Notes under the pieces: generated by a model
The model's database searches: none
The model's input: the letters and a program-made list of their open reading frames with translations, nothing else
What the model was told of the DNA's origin: nothing
In this document: in pieces, positions 33,412 through 43,279 of the stretch
Numbering within the stretch: position 1 is the first letter of the stretch
Layout: every line of letters starts with the position of its first letter
Position numbers and translations under genes: made by a program
Source: an uncultured Myxococcales bacterium
GTDB taxonomy: Bacteria; Myxococcota_A; UBA9042; DTJE01
Assembly: GCA_903936705.1 (NCBI GenBank)
Contig: CAIZWN010000038.1
Coordinates: 1 to 53,194 of the forward strand
Reading direction: 5' to 3'
Length of the DNA: 53,194 bases

Positions 33412-35439
33412 CTACTTCTTGATCTTCAGCGCCTTCAGGGAAGAGAAAATCACGTAGGCAGCCAGAGCCAGGATCACTACACCGCCGGTCCACTTCATAC
33501 CGAACCACGCTGGCGCTTCTGGCACCAGCCTGATATCGGCGGTGACCAGTATGGCCAGCACGATACCCATCAGTGCCTCGCCGGCCACAAAGCCCGACGC
33601 TACCAGCAAGCCCCGGTTCGACACGTCCTCAAGTTCCTTGTCGGTGGTGGCTCCCTTGCGCCTGGCGATCAGGCTGCCGACCCACTGGATCACGCCGCCC
33701 GCAAATATCGCGACAATCGTCGGGAACGGAAGGTACATGCCAACCGCCACCAGCATCGGGCTGGGAACGCCAACCGCGATCAGGCCGATAGCGAACATCA
33801 CGCCCATAAGGATCAGTTCCCATCGCAATGATCCGGAAATGATGCCCTGGGCCGTGACGGCCATCAGATTCGCCTGGGGGGCTGGCAGCAACTCGCCGCC
33901 CAGCCCGCCGGCCGTGGTCTTGTGCAAAAGACTGATGACCGAAACCAGAAAGACGGAGGCCGCAACGACGCCGATCAGGCCGCCGATCTCCATCCGCCAG
34001 GGGGTTCCGCCCAGGTTGTAGCCGACCTTCCAGTCCTGAGCCATGTCGCCCGCGACGCCGGCCACGCAACAGACGACCGTCGCCACGCCCAGCAATGCCA
34101 GCACGCCAGTCGACATCGCTTCCGACATGGTCTTGCCATCCGCGAGGTACCCGCCACCCATTCCCAGCATGACCAACAGTCCCGCGGCAATCAGCAGCGT
34201 CGACAGTGTCAATCCGGAGATCGGGTTCGACGACGAGCCGATGATCGACACCAGGAAGCCGGCAACCGCAGCGAACAGGAAGGCCATGATTCCCATGACG
34301 ATCGTAACGACCAGTGACACGGCCAGCGAACTGCAAAGGATCCAGTACAGCCCGAACATCGCCAGCGCCATCAGGCCGATAGCGGCGAATACCAGCCTCA
34401 TGTCCAAATCCTTGTCGGTCCGCAAAACGTCACCGCCGGAACCGCCCGCTGCGCCGACCGACGTGAACGAGCGCTGGATGCCGGCCGCAAGGTTCTTGCG
34501 CATGCGGAACAGGGTAAAGAAGGCGCCCACGATCATGGCGCCAATCGCAATCATCTTGATATTGCTGTTGTAAATGGAGGACAAACCCTGGAAGCCGTCG
34601 CCACCGCCGAACAGGGTGCCCCAGTTCCCGCTGGCAACCAGGGAGTTCAATTGCGTCGCCATCGCCGCGTCGCGGCTGGTCATCATATACAGCAGCACCG
34701 GCATCAGGAACATCCAGCCGAACATCCCGCCAGCCAGCGTAATCGCGCCGTACTTGGGCCCGATGATGTAACCAACCGCCAGGAATGCCGGCGACGGATC
34801 GGGAGTGAAAACGGGAAAGGCCCCGTTCGACGTCTCGTTCAACTTGAAGGCGCCTCGGTATGAACCGCCCAGAATCGGCACGCCATTGCCGTTCTTGAAG
34901 AACTCGACCAGACCAGCGATTCCCATCGCCGCGAACACCGAACCGGCACCAGTGGCGCCGCCCTGCCCTGCCTTGACGATCTCGGTACACGCGACACTTT
35001 CGGGGAACGGCAGGGAGGTGTCTTCCATGAACGTGCGACGCAGGAGGATCATCAGCAGGACGCCCAGTACGCCGCCTACCGCCAGCAGGGCCGTGGCCAT
35101 GAACCATTGCGGCGAGAAGAGGTCCAGATCCTTCCAGGCACCCACGATTATGAAGGCCGGCACCGTAAAAATGGCGCCAGCGGCAAGAGCCTCGCCGACT
35201 GCGCCAGTGGTCCGGGCGATGTTCTCTTCCAGCACGTTGCCCTTGAACAGACGCAAAACCGCCATCGAGATCACCGCGGCAGGAAATGTCGCCGCCACGG
35301 TCATGCCTGCTTTCAGGCCCAGATAGGTGTTGGCAGCACCCAGGACCACTGCCATCACCGCACCCAGCGCCAACGGCTGCCAGGTAAGTTCCTTCATGTC
35401 GGATTTCGGATCGACGTAGGGCTTGTATTCGTGCGCCAT
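33412..35439 (-). CDS. OPT-family oligopeptide transporter
   Basis: 675 residues from ATG 35439 with AAGGAGGGGG upstream; the frame continues to 35520 without a site. About sixteen hydrophobic segments are visible. The first, TYLGLKAGMTVAATFPAAVIS, carries the conserved GLKAGMT motif. Further parts include GSGKN-less loops and ARTTGAVGEALAAGA near 85. A longer polar loop near 340-370 (AAGGSGGDV) is the usual central cytoplasmic loop. It imports peptides, or in some relatives metal chelates, across the inner membrane by proton symport. Nearby genes give no substrate. It stands alone on its strand. Confidence 0.93.
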   Translation of the reverse strand: MAHEYKPYVDPKSDMKELTWQPLALGAVMAVVLGAANTYLGLKAGMTVAATFPAAVISMAVLRLFKGNVLEENIARTTGAVGEALAAGAIFTVPAFIIVGAWKDLDLFSPQWFMATALLAVGGVLGVLLMILLRRTFMEDTSLPFPESVACTEIVKAGQGGATGAGSVFAAMGIAGLVEFFKNGNGVPILGGSYRGAFKLNETSNGAFPVFTPDPSPAFLAVGYIIGPKYGAITLAGGMFGWMFLMPVLLYMMTSRDAAMATQLNSLVASGNWGTLFGGGDGFQGLSSIYNSNIKMIAIGAMIVGAFFTLFRMRKNLAAGIQRSFTSVGAAGGSGGDVLRTDKDLDMRLVFAAIGLMALAMFGLYWILCSSLAVSLVVTIVMGIMAFLFAAVAGFLVSIIGSSSNPISGLTLSTLLIAAGLLVMLGMGGGYLADGKTMSEAMSTGVLALLGVATVVCCVAGVAGDMAQDWKVGYNLGGTPWRMEIGGLIGVVAASVFLVSVISLLHKTTAGGLGGELLPAPQANLMAVTAQGIISGSLRWELILMGVMFAIGLIAVGVPSPMLVAVGMYLPFPTIVAIFAGGVIQWVGSLIARRKGATTDKELEDVSNRGLLVASGFVAGEALMGIVLAILVTADIRLVPEAPAWFGMKWTGGVVILALAAYVIFSSLKALKIKK

Positions 35440-35603
35440 TCCCCCTCCTTGGCTGCCTTCAAACCGCCGGCCAGCGTAACCCAGCGCCCGCTGGCGTGTC
35501 CAGGGGAAAGGCAATGCCAAGGCGCGGAAGCCATTTCCTCACAGGATGCATGAAGTGGTCGGAACGCTCCGGTCCTATATGCGTGGGGTGTAGACAGCAA
35601 GGC

Positions 35604-36479
35604 TCACGACACGAGGTCGGCCAGCAATGCCGGATCAGCGACGGTACCGCCCATGATGCCCACTATGCGCGAGGCGACCTGTCCGGCAAACGCCAATGCG
35701 GCGTCACCAGGCAACCCCCGGATCCGCGCAACCAGAAGGCCTGTCATGAAGGCATCCCCTGCTCCGGTCAGGTCCACGACTGGCACCGGAATTGCGTGAC
35801 AACGAACATGTTTTCCGTCCAGAACGCCGAACGCCCCCTCATCCCCGTCGGTCACAATCACGTCGGCTGATGCGCCCTGAAGATGCTGCACGGCATCCTG
35901 GCCGGGCAGGCCGGTCGCAAATTCGGCCTCGCGCCGATTGACAACCAGCAAGTCGAAGGGTCTGGCCCTCTCCTGCCCCAGCCTGACCAGATGCGGCATC
36001 GACCAGCAACCGCTGACGGCAATCTTGGCTCCCTGTTCCCTGACCTCGGCAAGACGTTCGGGCGCCATGTACGCTTCCTGTACACCGCCGGCGTGGACCC
36101 ATGGAGAAAAGGGGATCCGAGGAACGCGCAACAGGCAGTCACTGTCCCCGGCACTCAGGAACGCGCGGTCGCGACCGTCCGAAAATACCAGCGACAGGAA
36201 AGGGTTTGGACGCGAGGGCCACTGGACAGACCGGATGCCCAGGCGTTGCATCAGCGCAGCAGCCGCCAGGTCAATCATCCCGCCGCCCGACGGATGCACC
36301 AAAGTAACGTCCAATCCCAGTGCAGCGGCAACGGACGCAGTGTTCATCGACCCACCGAACCCGATAGGAATGGAATCGACATAGCGCTCCTCGCCGGGCA
36401 CGGGCAGTGGATCCAGCACAGGCACGAACACCTCGAAAAAGACAGGACCGACAACGGTCAGACCGGGACGCATTTCCAC
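35604..36479 (-). CDS. PfkB-family carbohydrate/nucleoside kinase
   Basis: 291 residues from a GTG at 36479, which sits 5 bases after GGAGG; an ATG at 36473 gives two residues less. The PfkB family signature is complete: GFGGSMNTASVAAALG near 40, and the anion-hole DLTGAGDAFMTG with the catalytic Asp near 240. Length (about 290) is typical for ribokinase or sugar kinase members. The substrate pocket cannot be read. It is separated from OPT by 164 bp on the same strand and is divergent from the next lipoprotein gene. Confidence 0.87.
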   Translation of the reverse strand: MEMRPGLTVVGPVFFEVFVPVLDPLPVPGEERYVDSIPIGFGGSMNTASVAAALGLDVTLVHPSGGGMIDLAAAALMQRLGIRSVQWPSRPNPFLSLVFSDGRDRAFLSAGDSDCLLRVPRIPFSPWVHAGGVQEAYMAPERLAEVREQGAKIAVSGCWSMPHLVRLGQERARPFDLLVVNRREAEFATGLPGQDAVQHLQGASADVIVTDGDEGAFGVLDGKHVRCHAIPVPVVDLTGAGDAFMTGLLVARIRGLPGDAALAFAGQVASRIVGIMGGTVADPALLADLVS

Positions 36480-36619
36480 GGTTTCCTCCAGGACGAAACT
36501 AGCGTAGCCGACGCATGGGGACGCAGCAAGACGCGCTGACCGATTCGAGGGGATTGATAAGCGCCATTTTTCCGGCATCAACGTCCATCACGACCTTCAA
36601 GAGAATCCGTCGGCTACAG

Positions 36620-36648
36620 TTGAAACACCCCTCGCCAAGACGTACGAT
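36620..36648 (+). promoter_or_regulatory. Promoter candidate for the Cys-rich lipoprotein gene
   Basis: TTGAAA (36620-36625), 17-bp spacer, TACGAT (36643-36648); predicted start near 36655, 23 bases before the ATG at 36678. Best sigma-70 match on the plus strand in this window. Confidence 0.5.
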
Positions 36649-36677
36649 CATTGCAGTTTGGACTGGCGGAAGCAGTC

Positions 36678-38357
36678 ATGCGGCGGACAGTCATTGCGAT
36701 TTCCATTGCGCTGATCTCATTGTCATTTGCGGCCTGCGACACAAAACCGCTGCTGCCGATTTCCGGGGACTTCGCGACGGGTGACCTGCCGGACGCGGCC
36801 GCCGACCTTTTCCCCGATACGATGGATCCGGACGTTCGTCCGACCGATGTGCCTGTGGACGACGATGGTTTTGATGTAGACCTCGGGGTTGATCTTCCTT
36901 TGGTTGACGTACCTGTGGACACTGCTGCAGCGGACGCTTTACAGGTGGATGTTGGTGACGCAGACGTCCGCCCCACTGATGCTCCTCCGGCAGACGATGG
37001 CACCACCGATTTTGCATTCGCAGACGCCTTGCCATCCGACCTTACGCTAGTCGACGTTCCCCTCGCCGACCTTCAGCAGGATGCCGGCTTCGACGCGTGC
37101 ACCCCGGTTCTGTGCGACCTGTTCTGCCCCTTCGGTTTTCGAACCGACTGGGCGGGATGCGAGGTTTGCCAATGCCGTGAGTGCAGCACCGGCAAGGATT
37201 GCAACGCACCCCTGGATCTGCCCTGCCCTGCCCCGATGTGTGGCAAGCAGGGAATGTGCACTTGCGATTGCACGGACGTTGCCCCCAAGGAGTACTTGTG
37301 TCCCGACGGCACGACAGTGCCCTGGTGCGCCTGTGGGCCACTTGGCTGGGACTGCGTGGCGCGGCCCGAAGAGCGCTGTCCCGCATTGTGCAAGCCGGGA
37401 ACAGTCGAGTCATTGGCCTGCCCCGATGGATCGTCGGTCGAATGGTGCCTGTGCAAGAGGAACGACTGCGTCCCCGAATGCCGCAACAACCCAGGCGAAA
37501 AGGAAGGCTGGTACGACCCGTGCGCCGGGAACCTGCTTGCAGCCGCAACCTGCGCCACCTGCCGGCCCGTCTGCAAGTCCATAGGCACCAGGTCCGAGGG
37601 TTGGTACAGCGACTGCGACGACAGCCTGATTGAATGGCAGCAGTGCGGCCCGGCGCGCACGTGCAATCCCGATGCGCTTGCGTCCTGCCCTTCAACTGGA
37701 TGCACACCATTGGACCAGCCAGTGCCGTTCGTTTGCCCCGACGGTACGCAGGTCCCACATTGCGGCTGCAAGATGCCCGACGGAACCTGGGAATGCTCGA
37801 CCTGGCCCTGGACCGCATGCGCAAATCATCCCGCAAGCTGCACCGGCGAGGGCGGCGGTACAACCCTCAGCAGCATGCCGTCCTGCTGTCCCGGCCTGAC
37901 GTTGATCGAGGCTGCTTCCTGGGATGGCCAGCAGTGCATGTACCCCGACTGCTTGTGCGCGTTCTGCACTTACTGCGGCGACGGGCTGTGCATCCCCCCC
38001 GAAAACCGGTGCAACTGCCGTAAGGACTGTTTGTGGAGTTCGTCCCTGCTGCCGCAGGGCGGCCTGTGTTCTGCCTCGACCGACTGTGCGAAGGAACTGG
38101 CCTGCGTACTTCCCGCAGGCGGCAAATTGCCGGGTGTCTGCACGATAATCTGCAATCCGATGGCAGCGGGCCCAAGGAACCCGTGCGGCACAGGCTTCTC
38201 GTGCGTCACACTGCCTGATCACCAGGCGTTAGGTTTCTGCCTGGAAGACTGCCCTGCCACAGGCCCGTGCCCTAGCCCGCTTGAATGCGGGGCGCCGCCA
38301 GGAACCGACATGTTCCCGAAAACCTGCTTCCCCTGGAATCTGTACGCCGTACGATAG
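36678..38357 (+). CDS. Cys-rich lipoprotein with Asp-rich linker and antistasin-like repeats
   Basis: 559 residues from ATG 36678. Lipobox SFAAC. Residues 25-135 are an Asp/Pro/Val linker with DVRPTDVPVDDDG and DVRPTDAPPADDG repeated. The rest is Cys-rich (roughly 70 cysteines) with units such as CPFGFRTDWAGCEVCQC, the shape of antistasin-like domains, and CPDGT or CPDGS followed by WC.C. The last 110 residues include SASTDCAKELACV and GTGFSCVTLPD, a different Cys-rich domain. The structure implies many disulfides and a surface location, possibly adhesion or protease inhibition. No function can be assigned. Confidence 0.78.
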   Translation: MRRTVIAISIALISLSFAACDTKPLLPISGDFATGDLPDAAADLFPDTMDPDVRPTDVPVDDDGFDVDLGVDLPLVDVPVDTAAADALQVDVGDADVRPTDAPPADDGTTDFAFADALPSDLTLVDVPLADLQQDAGFDACTPVLCDLFCPFGFRTDWAGCEVCQCRECSTGKDCNAPLDLPCPAPMCGKQGMCTCDCTDVAPKEYLCPDGTTVPWCACGPLGWDCVARPEERCPALCKPGTVESLACPDGSSVEWCLCKRNDCVPECRNNPGEKEGWYDPCAGNLLAAATCATCRPVCKSIGTRSEGWYSDCDDSLIEWQQCGPARTCNPDALASCPSTGCTPLDQPVPFVCPDGTQVPHCGCKMPDGTWECSTWPWTACANHPASCTGEGGGTTLSSMPSCCPGLTLIEAASWDGQQCMYPDCLCAFCTYCGDGLCIPPENRCNCRKDCLWSSSLLPQGGLCSASTDCAKELACVLPAGGKLPGVCTIICNPMAAGPRNPCGTGFSCVTLPDHQALGFCLEDCPATGPCPSPLECGAPPGTDMFPKTCFPWNLYAVR

Positions 38358-38372
38358 GCCAACAGGTTCTCA

Positions 38373-39452
38373 CTACACGGTCAACCCGTCCGCTGCCAGC
38401 GCCTTTCTGAACACCGGCTTGTCGATCGCCCGTTCGTAGGCATCCTTGGGCTCAACCTCGCGCCGCCGCACCAATTCCAGGATCGAGTCGTCCATGGTTA
38501 TCATGCCCAGACGCTTGCCCGTCTTGATGGCAGTATCAACCAGGTGCGACTTGCCCTCGCGGATCATGTTCGGCAGGCCGGTGGTCCAGAACAGCAGCTC
38601 GATAGCCGGCACCCGACCGCCTGCCCTGCGCGGCAGCAACTGCTGGGAAAGGATGCCCTTCAGCACGCCAGCCATCATGCCGCGCACGGCGTCCTGCTCG
38701 GCGGACGGGAACACGTTCACCATGCGGTCCACGGTCCGGGAAGCGCTGTTTGTGTGCATCGTCGCCATGACAAGAATGCCGGTCTCAGCTGCCTGAAGCG
38801 CCATCGATATCGTTTCAAGGTCACGCAATTCGCCCACCAGGATCACGTCTGGATCTTCGCGCATGGCCAATCGCAATGCGTCGGCAAAAGTCCTAGCGGA
38901 CGACCCGATTTCCCTTTGCGTGATACGACTCATCACGTTCGCATGAACCTGCTCGATCGGATCCTCGATGGTCAGTATGTGCATCCGGCGGGTGCGGTTC
39001 AGGTGGTCGATCAATGCTGCCAGCGTGGTGCTCTTACCTGAACCTGTCGGCCCGGTTATCAACACCAGCCCGTTTGCGTACTCGACCATCTTGGACACTT
39101 GAGCGGGAAGACCCAGGTCATCGAACGCAAGAGTAGCGTCAGGCACGTGACGAAAAACCGCGGCGGGCCCACGTTCCTGACGGAACAGGTTGACGCGGAA
39201 TCGCCCGACGTCGCTGGAATCATAAGCCCAATCAAGATCGCCCGAGGCGGTGAACTGCGACCATGACGCTTCAGGCACGATAGCGGTCAGCATCTGGCAG
39301 AAGTCCTCGACGGTAATGGACTTCATCCGCAGTGGCACAATTTCGCCCACGATGCGCAGAAGAGGCGGGTGCCCCGTTGCAAGGTGAAGATCCGAGGCTC
39401 CTTTTTCGACAGCTATCTCCAGCAGTTCGTCGATGCGCAAGCGCCTGGACAC
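38373..39452 (-). CDS. pilT: PilT-type twitching motility ATPase
   Basis: 359 residues, GTG at 39452 after GAGGTAGG. The N-terminal PAS-like domain has GASDLHLATGHPP. Walker A is GPTGSGKST (134-142), with the Asp box IEDPIE, Walker B VGELRD and the His box MATMHT. The C-terminal AIRNLIRE-type motif is recognisable as NMIREGKSHL, diagnostic of retraction ATPases. It drives type IV pilus retraction in the cytoplasm. A second, longer PilT-like gene ends 47 bp upstream on the same strand, so the two form an operon. It is convergent with the Cys-rich lipoprotein. Confidence 0.93.
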   Translation of the reverse strand: MSRRLRIDELLEIAVEKGASDLHLATGHPPLLRIVGEIVPLRMKSITVEDFCQMLTAIVPEASWSQFTASGDLDWAYDSSDVGRFRVNLFRQERGPAAVFRHVPDATLAFDDLGLPAQVSKMVEYANGLVLITGPTGSGKSTTLAALIDHLNRTRRMHILTIEDPIEQVHANVMSRITQREIGSSARTFADALRLAMREDPDVILVGELRDLETISMALQAAETGILVMATMHTNSASRTVDRMVNVFPSAEQDAVRGMMAGVLKGILSQQLLPRRAGGRVPAIELLFWTTGLPNMIREGKSHLVDTAIKTGKRLGMITMDDSILELVRRREVEPKDAYERAIDKPVFRKALAADGLTV

Positions 39453-39499
39453 GTCGACCTACCTCACGGGCCTTCACGGCCGAAATCGCCTTCCACGAG

Positions 39500-41386
39500 T
39501 CAGCCAGCCGGCAGCAGACTACGGAAGGCCTCCTTGTTCAACGCCTTTGAATAGGCGTCCTCCGGCGAAATCTCGCCCGCCTGGGCCAGTTCCATCAAGG
39601 CAACATCCATCGACTTCATCCCGTCGGCACGGGCGATCTGCATCTGTGCGGCCACCTGGGACAACTTGTTTTCGCGAATCAACCCCGATATGGCCGGCGT
39701 GCAAACCATCATCTCGAAAGCCCCTACACGCCCCGGCCCTTTGCGACGCTTGACCAGAGTCTGGGCAATCACCATCCGCAGCGCGTCGGCCAGCATCAAC
39801 CTGACCTGCTGCTGCTCGGCAACGGGAAAGGCCTCGATCAGGCGCTGCACCGCGCCCACCGCAGTCGGCGTATGCAGCGTGGCAATGACAAGATGCCCGG
39901 TCTCGGCAGCTTCGACTGCCATTCGCATGGTCACCAGATCGCGCATCTCGCCGACCACCATCACGTCAGGATCCTCGCGAAGGGCGGCGCGCAGCGCCTG
40001 CGGAAACGATTCCGAGTGGCGCCCGATCTCGCGCTGGTTTACAAGCCCCCTTTTTCGTTCGTGCAGGTACTCAATGGGGTCCTCCATCGTCACTATATGG
40101 ACAGGTTTCAGCTCGTTCAGCAGATCGACCATGGCCGCCATTGTCGAACTCTTGCCACTACCCGATCGACCGGTAACCACAACCAGCCCCTGGTTCAGGG
40201 ACGCGATCTCGTGAACGATGGGCGGCAGGCCAAGGTCGCGCAAGCGCGGCGGTTCACCAGGGATCAAGCGAACCACGGCCGACCATCCGCGGCGCTCCCT
40301 GAACACGTTCACACGATGACGCCCCACTCCAGGGACCACGTGGCTGAAATCGATCCCAAGGTCGCGTTCCAGGTCCGCTCTCAGGCGTTTCGGAACCATC
40401 GGCAGAATCAACGCGTCGGCAGCCTCGCGCGTCAACGGCTGGTCGGAAACGTCCATCAGTTCGCCGTGAACCCGGAATGCCGGCGGCGATCCTGGCACCA
40501 CGTGAACATCCGACGCACCCTTCTGCCGGGCTTCGGCAAGCAACCGGTCCATCGGCGAATCAGGCATCTCGATCCGGACCACTGGACGCAGGTCCGCCTC
40601 GTTCAGTTGAATCGAATGCCTGGCGGCGATTCGGCGCGCGGCGTTTTCCGCCCTGTCCCTGACCCTGGAATCAAGGTCGTTGGAGGCACAGCGGATCAGG
40701 TATGGAACCAGGCGACCATCCCCGAACACCAGCAGCGCACGCACCGTCTCGATTCGCACATCCGGATTCGGATCGCCCAGCAATCGTACGACGTTCGGCA
40801 TGGTCTCAGTCGCATTCCGATCGGCCAGCAGCGAGACGGCGGTCCAGCGCAAGTCTTCGCGATTCAGCGCCTGCACCAGCAGGGCCGTTGCATCGCCACC
40901 GGCCGTTTGCCCGATTGCCTGCAGAGCCAGAATTGCGCTCCAACGATCTACGCCGTCCAGCAGCGGCTGCAGCAACGGCAACAGGCTGGTCAGCGACAAC
41001 CCGCGCGCCAGCTCGATCACCAGACGCAGGTCTCCACCCTCAAGGCTGGCCAGCCGCCGCGCTATCGCCGGCCCCAGGCGGCCCGCCACTTCCGAGAGAG
41101 TTTGATGCAGGCGCTCGCGCCCCGATGTCAGGAGTTGCCGCTGTGCACGCAGCAGCCCCAGCAGCGGGTCCTGCGAGATCGGTACGGCATCCGACTCATC
41201 CGACTGATCAGCGGCATCGATAGACTCAACCAAAGCATCAAGGGCGCGACGCCTGGCCGCATCCCCACCTATCATCAGAGCCTGAATAACTTGTGCCGCA
41301 CCAACCGAATTGCCGCCTGGCCTGCTGCCATCCATCAATCCATCCACTGACTGCCCCCGGCATTCTGCATCTTGACGCACGCCCAT
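39500..41386 (-). CDS. PilT-like ATPase with N-terminal HEAT repeats
   Basis: 628 residues from ATG 41386 with GAGGGTA upstream. Residues 60-275 are helical HEAT-like repeats (SAILALQAIGQTAGGDATAL, then LADRNATETMPNVVRLLGD, then RIETVRALLVFGDG). From about 290 the PilT core begins: QKGASDVHVVPGSPP, Walker A GRSGSGKSS with K412, MEDPIE, VVGEMRD and IATLHT. The ends SGLIRENKLSQ and the final DGMKSMDVALMELAQAG are as in PilT/PilU. The HEAT region may recruit a partner to the pilus base. The Asp box and Walker residues look intact, so it should be active. Confidence 0.9.
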   Translation of the reverse strand: MGVRQDAECRGQSVDGLMDGSRPGGNSVGAAQVIQALMIGGDAARRRALDALVESIDAADQSDESDAVPISQDPLLGLLRAQRQLLTSGRERLHQTLSEVAGRLGPAIARRLASLEGGDLRLVIELARGLSLTSLLPLLQPLLDGVDRWSAILALQAIGQTAGGDATALLVQALNREDLRWTAVSLLADRNATETMPNVVRLLGDPNPDVRIETVRALLVFGDGRLVPYLIRCASNDLDSRVRDRAENAARRIAARHSIQLNEADLRPVVRIEMPDSPMDRLLAEARQKGASDVHVVPGSPPAFRVHGELMDVSDQPLTREAADALILPMVPKRLRADLERDLGIDFSHVVPGVGRHRVNVFRERRGWSAVVRLIPGEPPRLRDLGLPPIVHEIASLNQGLVVVTGRSGSGKSSTMAAMVDLLNELKPVHIVTMEDPIEYLHERKRGLVNQREIGRHSESFPQALRAALREDPDVMVVGEMRDLVTMRMAVEAAETGHLVIATLHTPTAVGAVQRLIEAFPVAEQQQVRLMLADALRMVIAQTLVKRRKGPGRVGAFEMMVCTPAISGLIRENKLSQVAAQMQIARADGMKSMDVALMELAQAGEISPEDAYSKALNKEAFRSLLPAG

Positions 41387-41448
41387 TATACCCTCGCACA
41401 AGCACTTCAAAACGGCTAGGATAACCGCGGCCGGGTTTGGAGGTTCCC

Positions 41449-43278
41449 ATGCGTCGCGCCATGCTCGTTTCGTGTCTTGTTTTCGCCGTGTCCCAGGGTT
41501 GCGGTGGCGGCGCCGGACCGTCGGTTGAGGGCGTGGACCAGTGGCAGGCGCCTGTCGATGCCTTGGATGCCGAAGCATCCGCGTCCGACGAGGGCAACAC
41601 AAGTGACCTGCCGGTTGACGTGGGGACTGATGGCGTTATTCCGATTGATATCTGGATGCCAGATGCCGTGGGCACGGACCACTCCACAATCGAAATCCTG
41701 CAGGATCTGGCGGTGGATGTGCCGCAGATGAACCTGCCCATTCCGCTGTGCCAGCCATGCCGTTCGGACCTTGAGTGCAAGACCGCCGACGTGCAGGCAG
41801 CCTGCCTTGATGACGGGCCTGACGGCCGCACTTGCGGCTATCCTTGCGGCCTCGATTCTGATTGCCCCGACGGCTTCAATTGCGTCAGGGATGACGTCAA
41901 CGGCAAACAGTGTCGGCCGGCAGACGGGGAATCATGTCCGTGTCTGACCCGATTCGTCGAAGCCGGTTTCAAGACCGAGTGCTACCGACAGAGCGAACTG
42001 GGCCGATGCGTTGGGGAGCGCCTGTGCAACGAGGAATGCCCGGTGGTGGCCCCGGTGGTTGAGGAGTGCAACGGCAAGGATGACGACTGCAACGGCCAGA
42101 CGGACGACGGGCTTGGTTCCCTGACCTGCGGAAAGGGGGCTTGCGAAACGACTGTCCAGGTTTGTGTCGCAAGCCAATTGCAGGAGTGCGTTGCCCCCGG
42201 CGGCAGCCCCGAGATTTGCGATCTCATCGACAATGACTGCGACGGCGAGACCGACGAGGAACTGGCGCCCATCACCTGCGGTGTTGGAATCTGCCAGGTG
42301 ACGGTGGTGGCGTGCATCGCCGGACGGCCGCAACCGTGCTACCCGAATTCGGAACGCGCCGAGGAATGCAACGGCCTGGACGACAACTGCGACGGCGTTA
42401 CGGACGAGGGATTCGGCCAGACGACGTGCGGTGTCGGCGAATGTGCTCGCACCATTTCGAATTGCGCCGCGGGTGGACCGACCCAGTGCGTCGCGGGCAA
42501 CCCGGTTGACGAAACTTGCAACGGCCTGGATGACAATTGCGACGGCGTGACCGATGGCGGGCTTGAGACAGTTACGTGTGGAATCGGCGCATGCGTTCGG
42601 ACTGTCCCGGGCTGTGTTGACGGGGTCCCATCCGGGATCGAGTGCATCGCGGGCGACCCAGTAACCGAGACGTGCAACGGCATCGACGACAATTGCGACG
42701 GGATCACTGACGATGGAATAGTGCTGGGCGAGCCCTGCGATGGCACGGACCCGGACAGTTGCAAGAGTGGCAAAACGATTTGCCTGGCTAACGGCACGAT
42801 TGGTTGCGACGAACCTGGCCAGGGCTTTGCCGAATCGTGCAACGGCCAGGACGACGATTGCGACGGACTGACCGACGAGGAAGGATGCCCCTGCCCCGTG
42901 TATACGTTCGGCGGCCACATGTACATGTTCTGCACGCCAACGGCCAACTTCGCCGTGGCCAGGGACACGTGCGCGAAGTCTCGCTATCATTTGGTAAAGA
43001 TTGAAAATACAACCGAGAACAAGTTCATCGTTGATACGGCGAAAGCCATCAACAACGCAACGTGGTGGATCGGCCTGAATGACCAGGCAGTCGAGGGAAC
43101 GTACGTGTGGCTGGACGGGTCGGACGCGGCGTTCCTGACGTGGACTGTGGGCGCTCCGAACAATGGCGGCTGGCGCGGCAACCAGGACTGCGCCCTCATC
43201 CTCGACATCTTCGCCGGCTACAACTGGAACGATGCTGCGTGCACCGATCAGGCGCGATTCGTGTGCGAATACCCGTGA
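41449..43278 (+). CDS. Lipoprotein with MopE-type Cys/Asp repeats and C-type lectin domain
   Basis: 609 residues from ATG 41449 with TTTGGAGG upstream. Lipobox SQGC. An Asp/Val/Ala linker covers about 25-95. A Cys-rich module (100-200) comes next. Six copies of the metal-binding motif CNGxDDxCDGxTDx or close forms lie between about 207 and 475, for example CNGLDDNCDGVTDE and CNGIDDNCDGITDD, as in MopE-like proteins. The last 130 residues are a C-type lectin fold with TWWIGLNDQ, YVWLDGS, GAPNNGG and NWNDAACTD, which hold the usual WIGL and WND strands. It is probably a surface protein that binds calcium and a glycan. Confidence 0.87.
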   Translation: MRRAMLVSCLVFAVSQGCGGGAGPSVEGVDQWQAPVDALDAEASASDEGNTSDLPVDVGTDGVIPIDIWMPDAVGTDHSTIEILQDLAVDVPQMNLPIPLCQPCRSDLECKTADVQAACLDDGPDGRTCGYPCGLDSDCPDGFNCVRDDVNGKQCRPADGESCPCLTRFVEAGFKTECYRQSELGRCVGERLCNEECPVVAPVVEECNGKDDDCNGQTDDGLGSLTCGKGACETTVQVCVASQLQECVAPGGSPEICDLIDNDCDGETDEELAPITCGVGICQVTVVACIAGRPQPCYPNSERAEECNGLDDNCDGVTDEGFGQTTCGVGECARTISNCAAGGPTQCVAGNPVDETCNGLDDNCDGVTDGGLETVTCGIGACVRTVPGCVDGVPSGIECIAGDPVTETCNGIDDNCDGITDDGIVLGEPCDGTDPDSCKSGKTICLANGTIGCDEPGQGFAESCNGQDDDCDGLTDEEGCPCPVYTFGGHMYMFCTPTANFAVARDTCAKSRYHLVKIENTTENKFIVDTAKAINNATWWIGLNDQAVEGTYVWLDGSDAAFLTWTVGAPNNGGWRGNQDCALILDIFAGYNWNDAACTDQARFVCEYP

Positions 43279-43279
43279 C

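Noticed and set aside
42060-42880. Tandem DNA repeats that could suggest a CRISPR-like array
   Set aside because: They are in-frame repeats of a Cys/Asp protein motif, with spacing and sequence drift typical of protein repeats.
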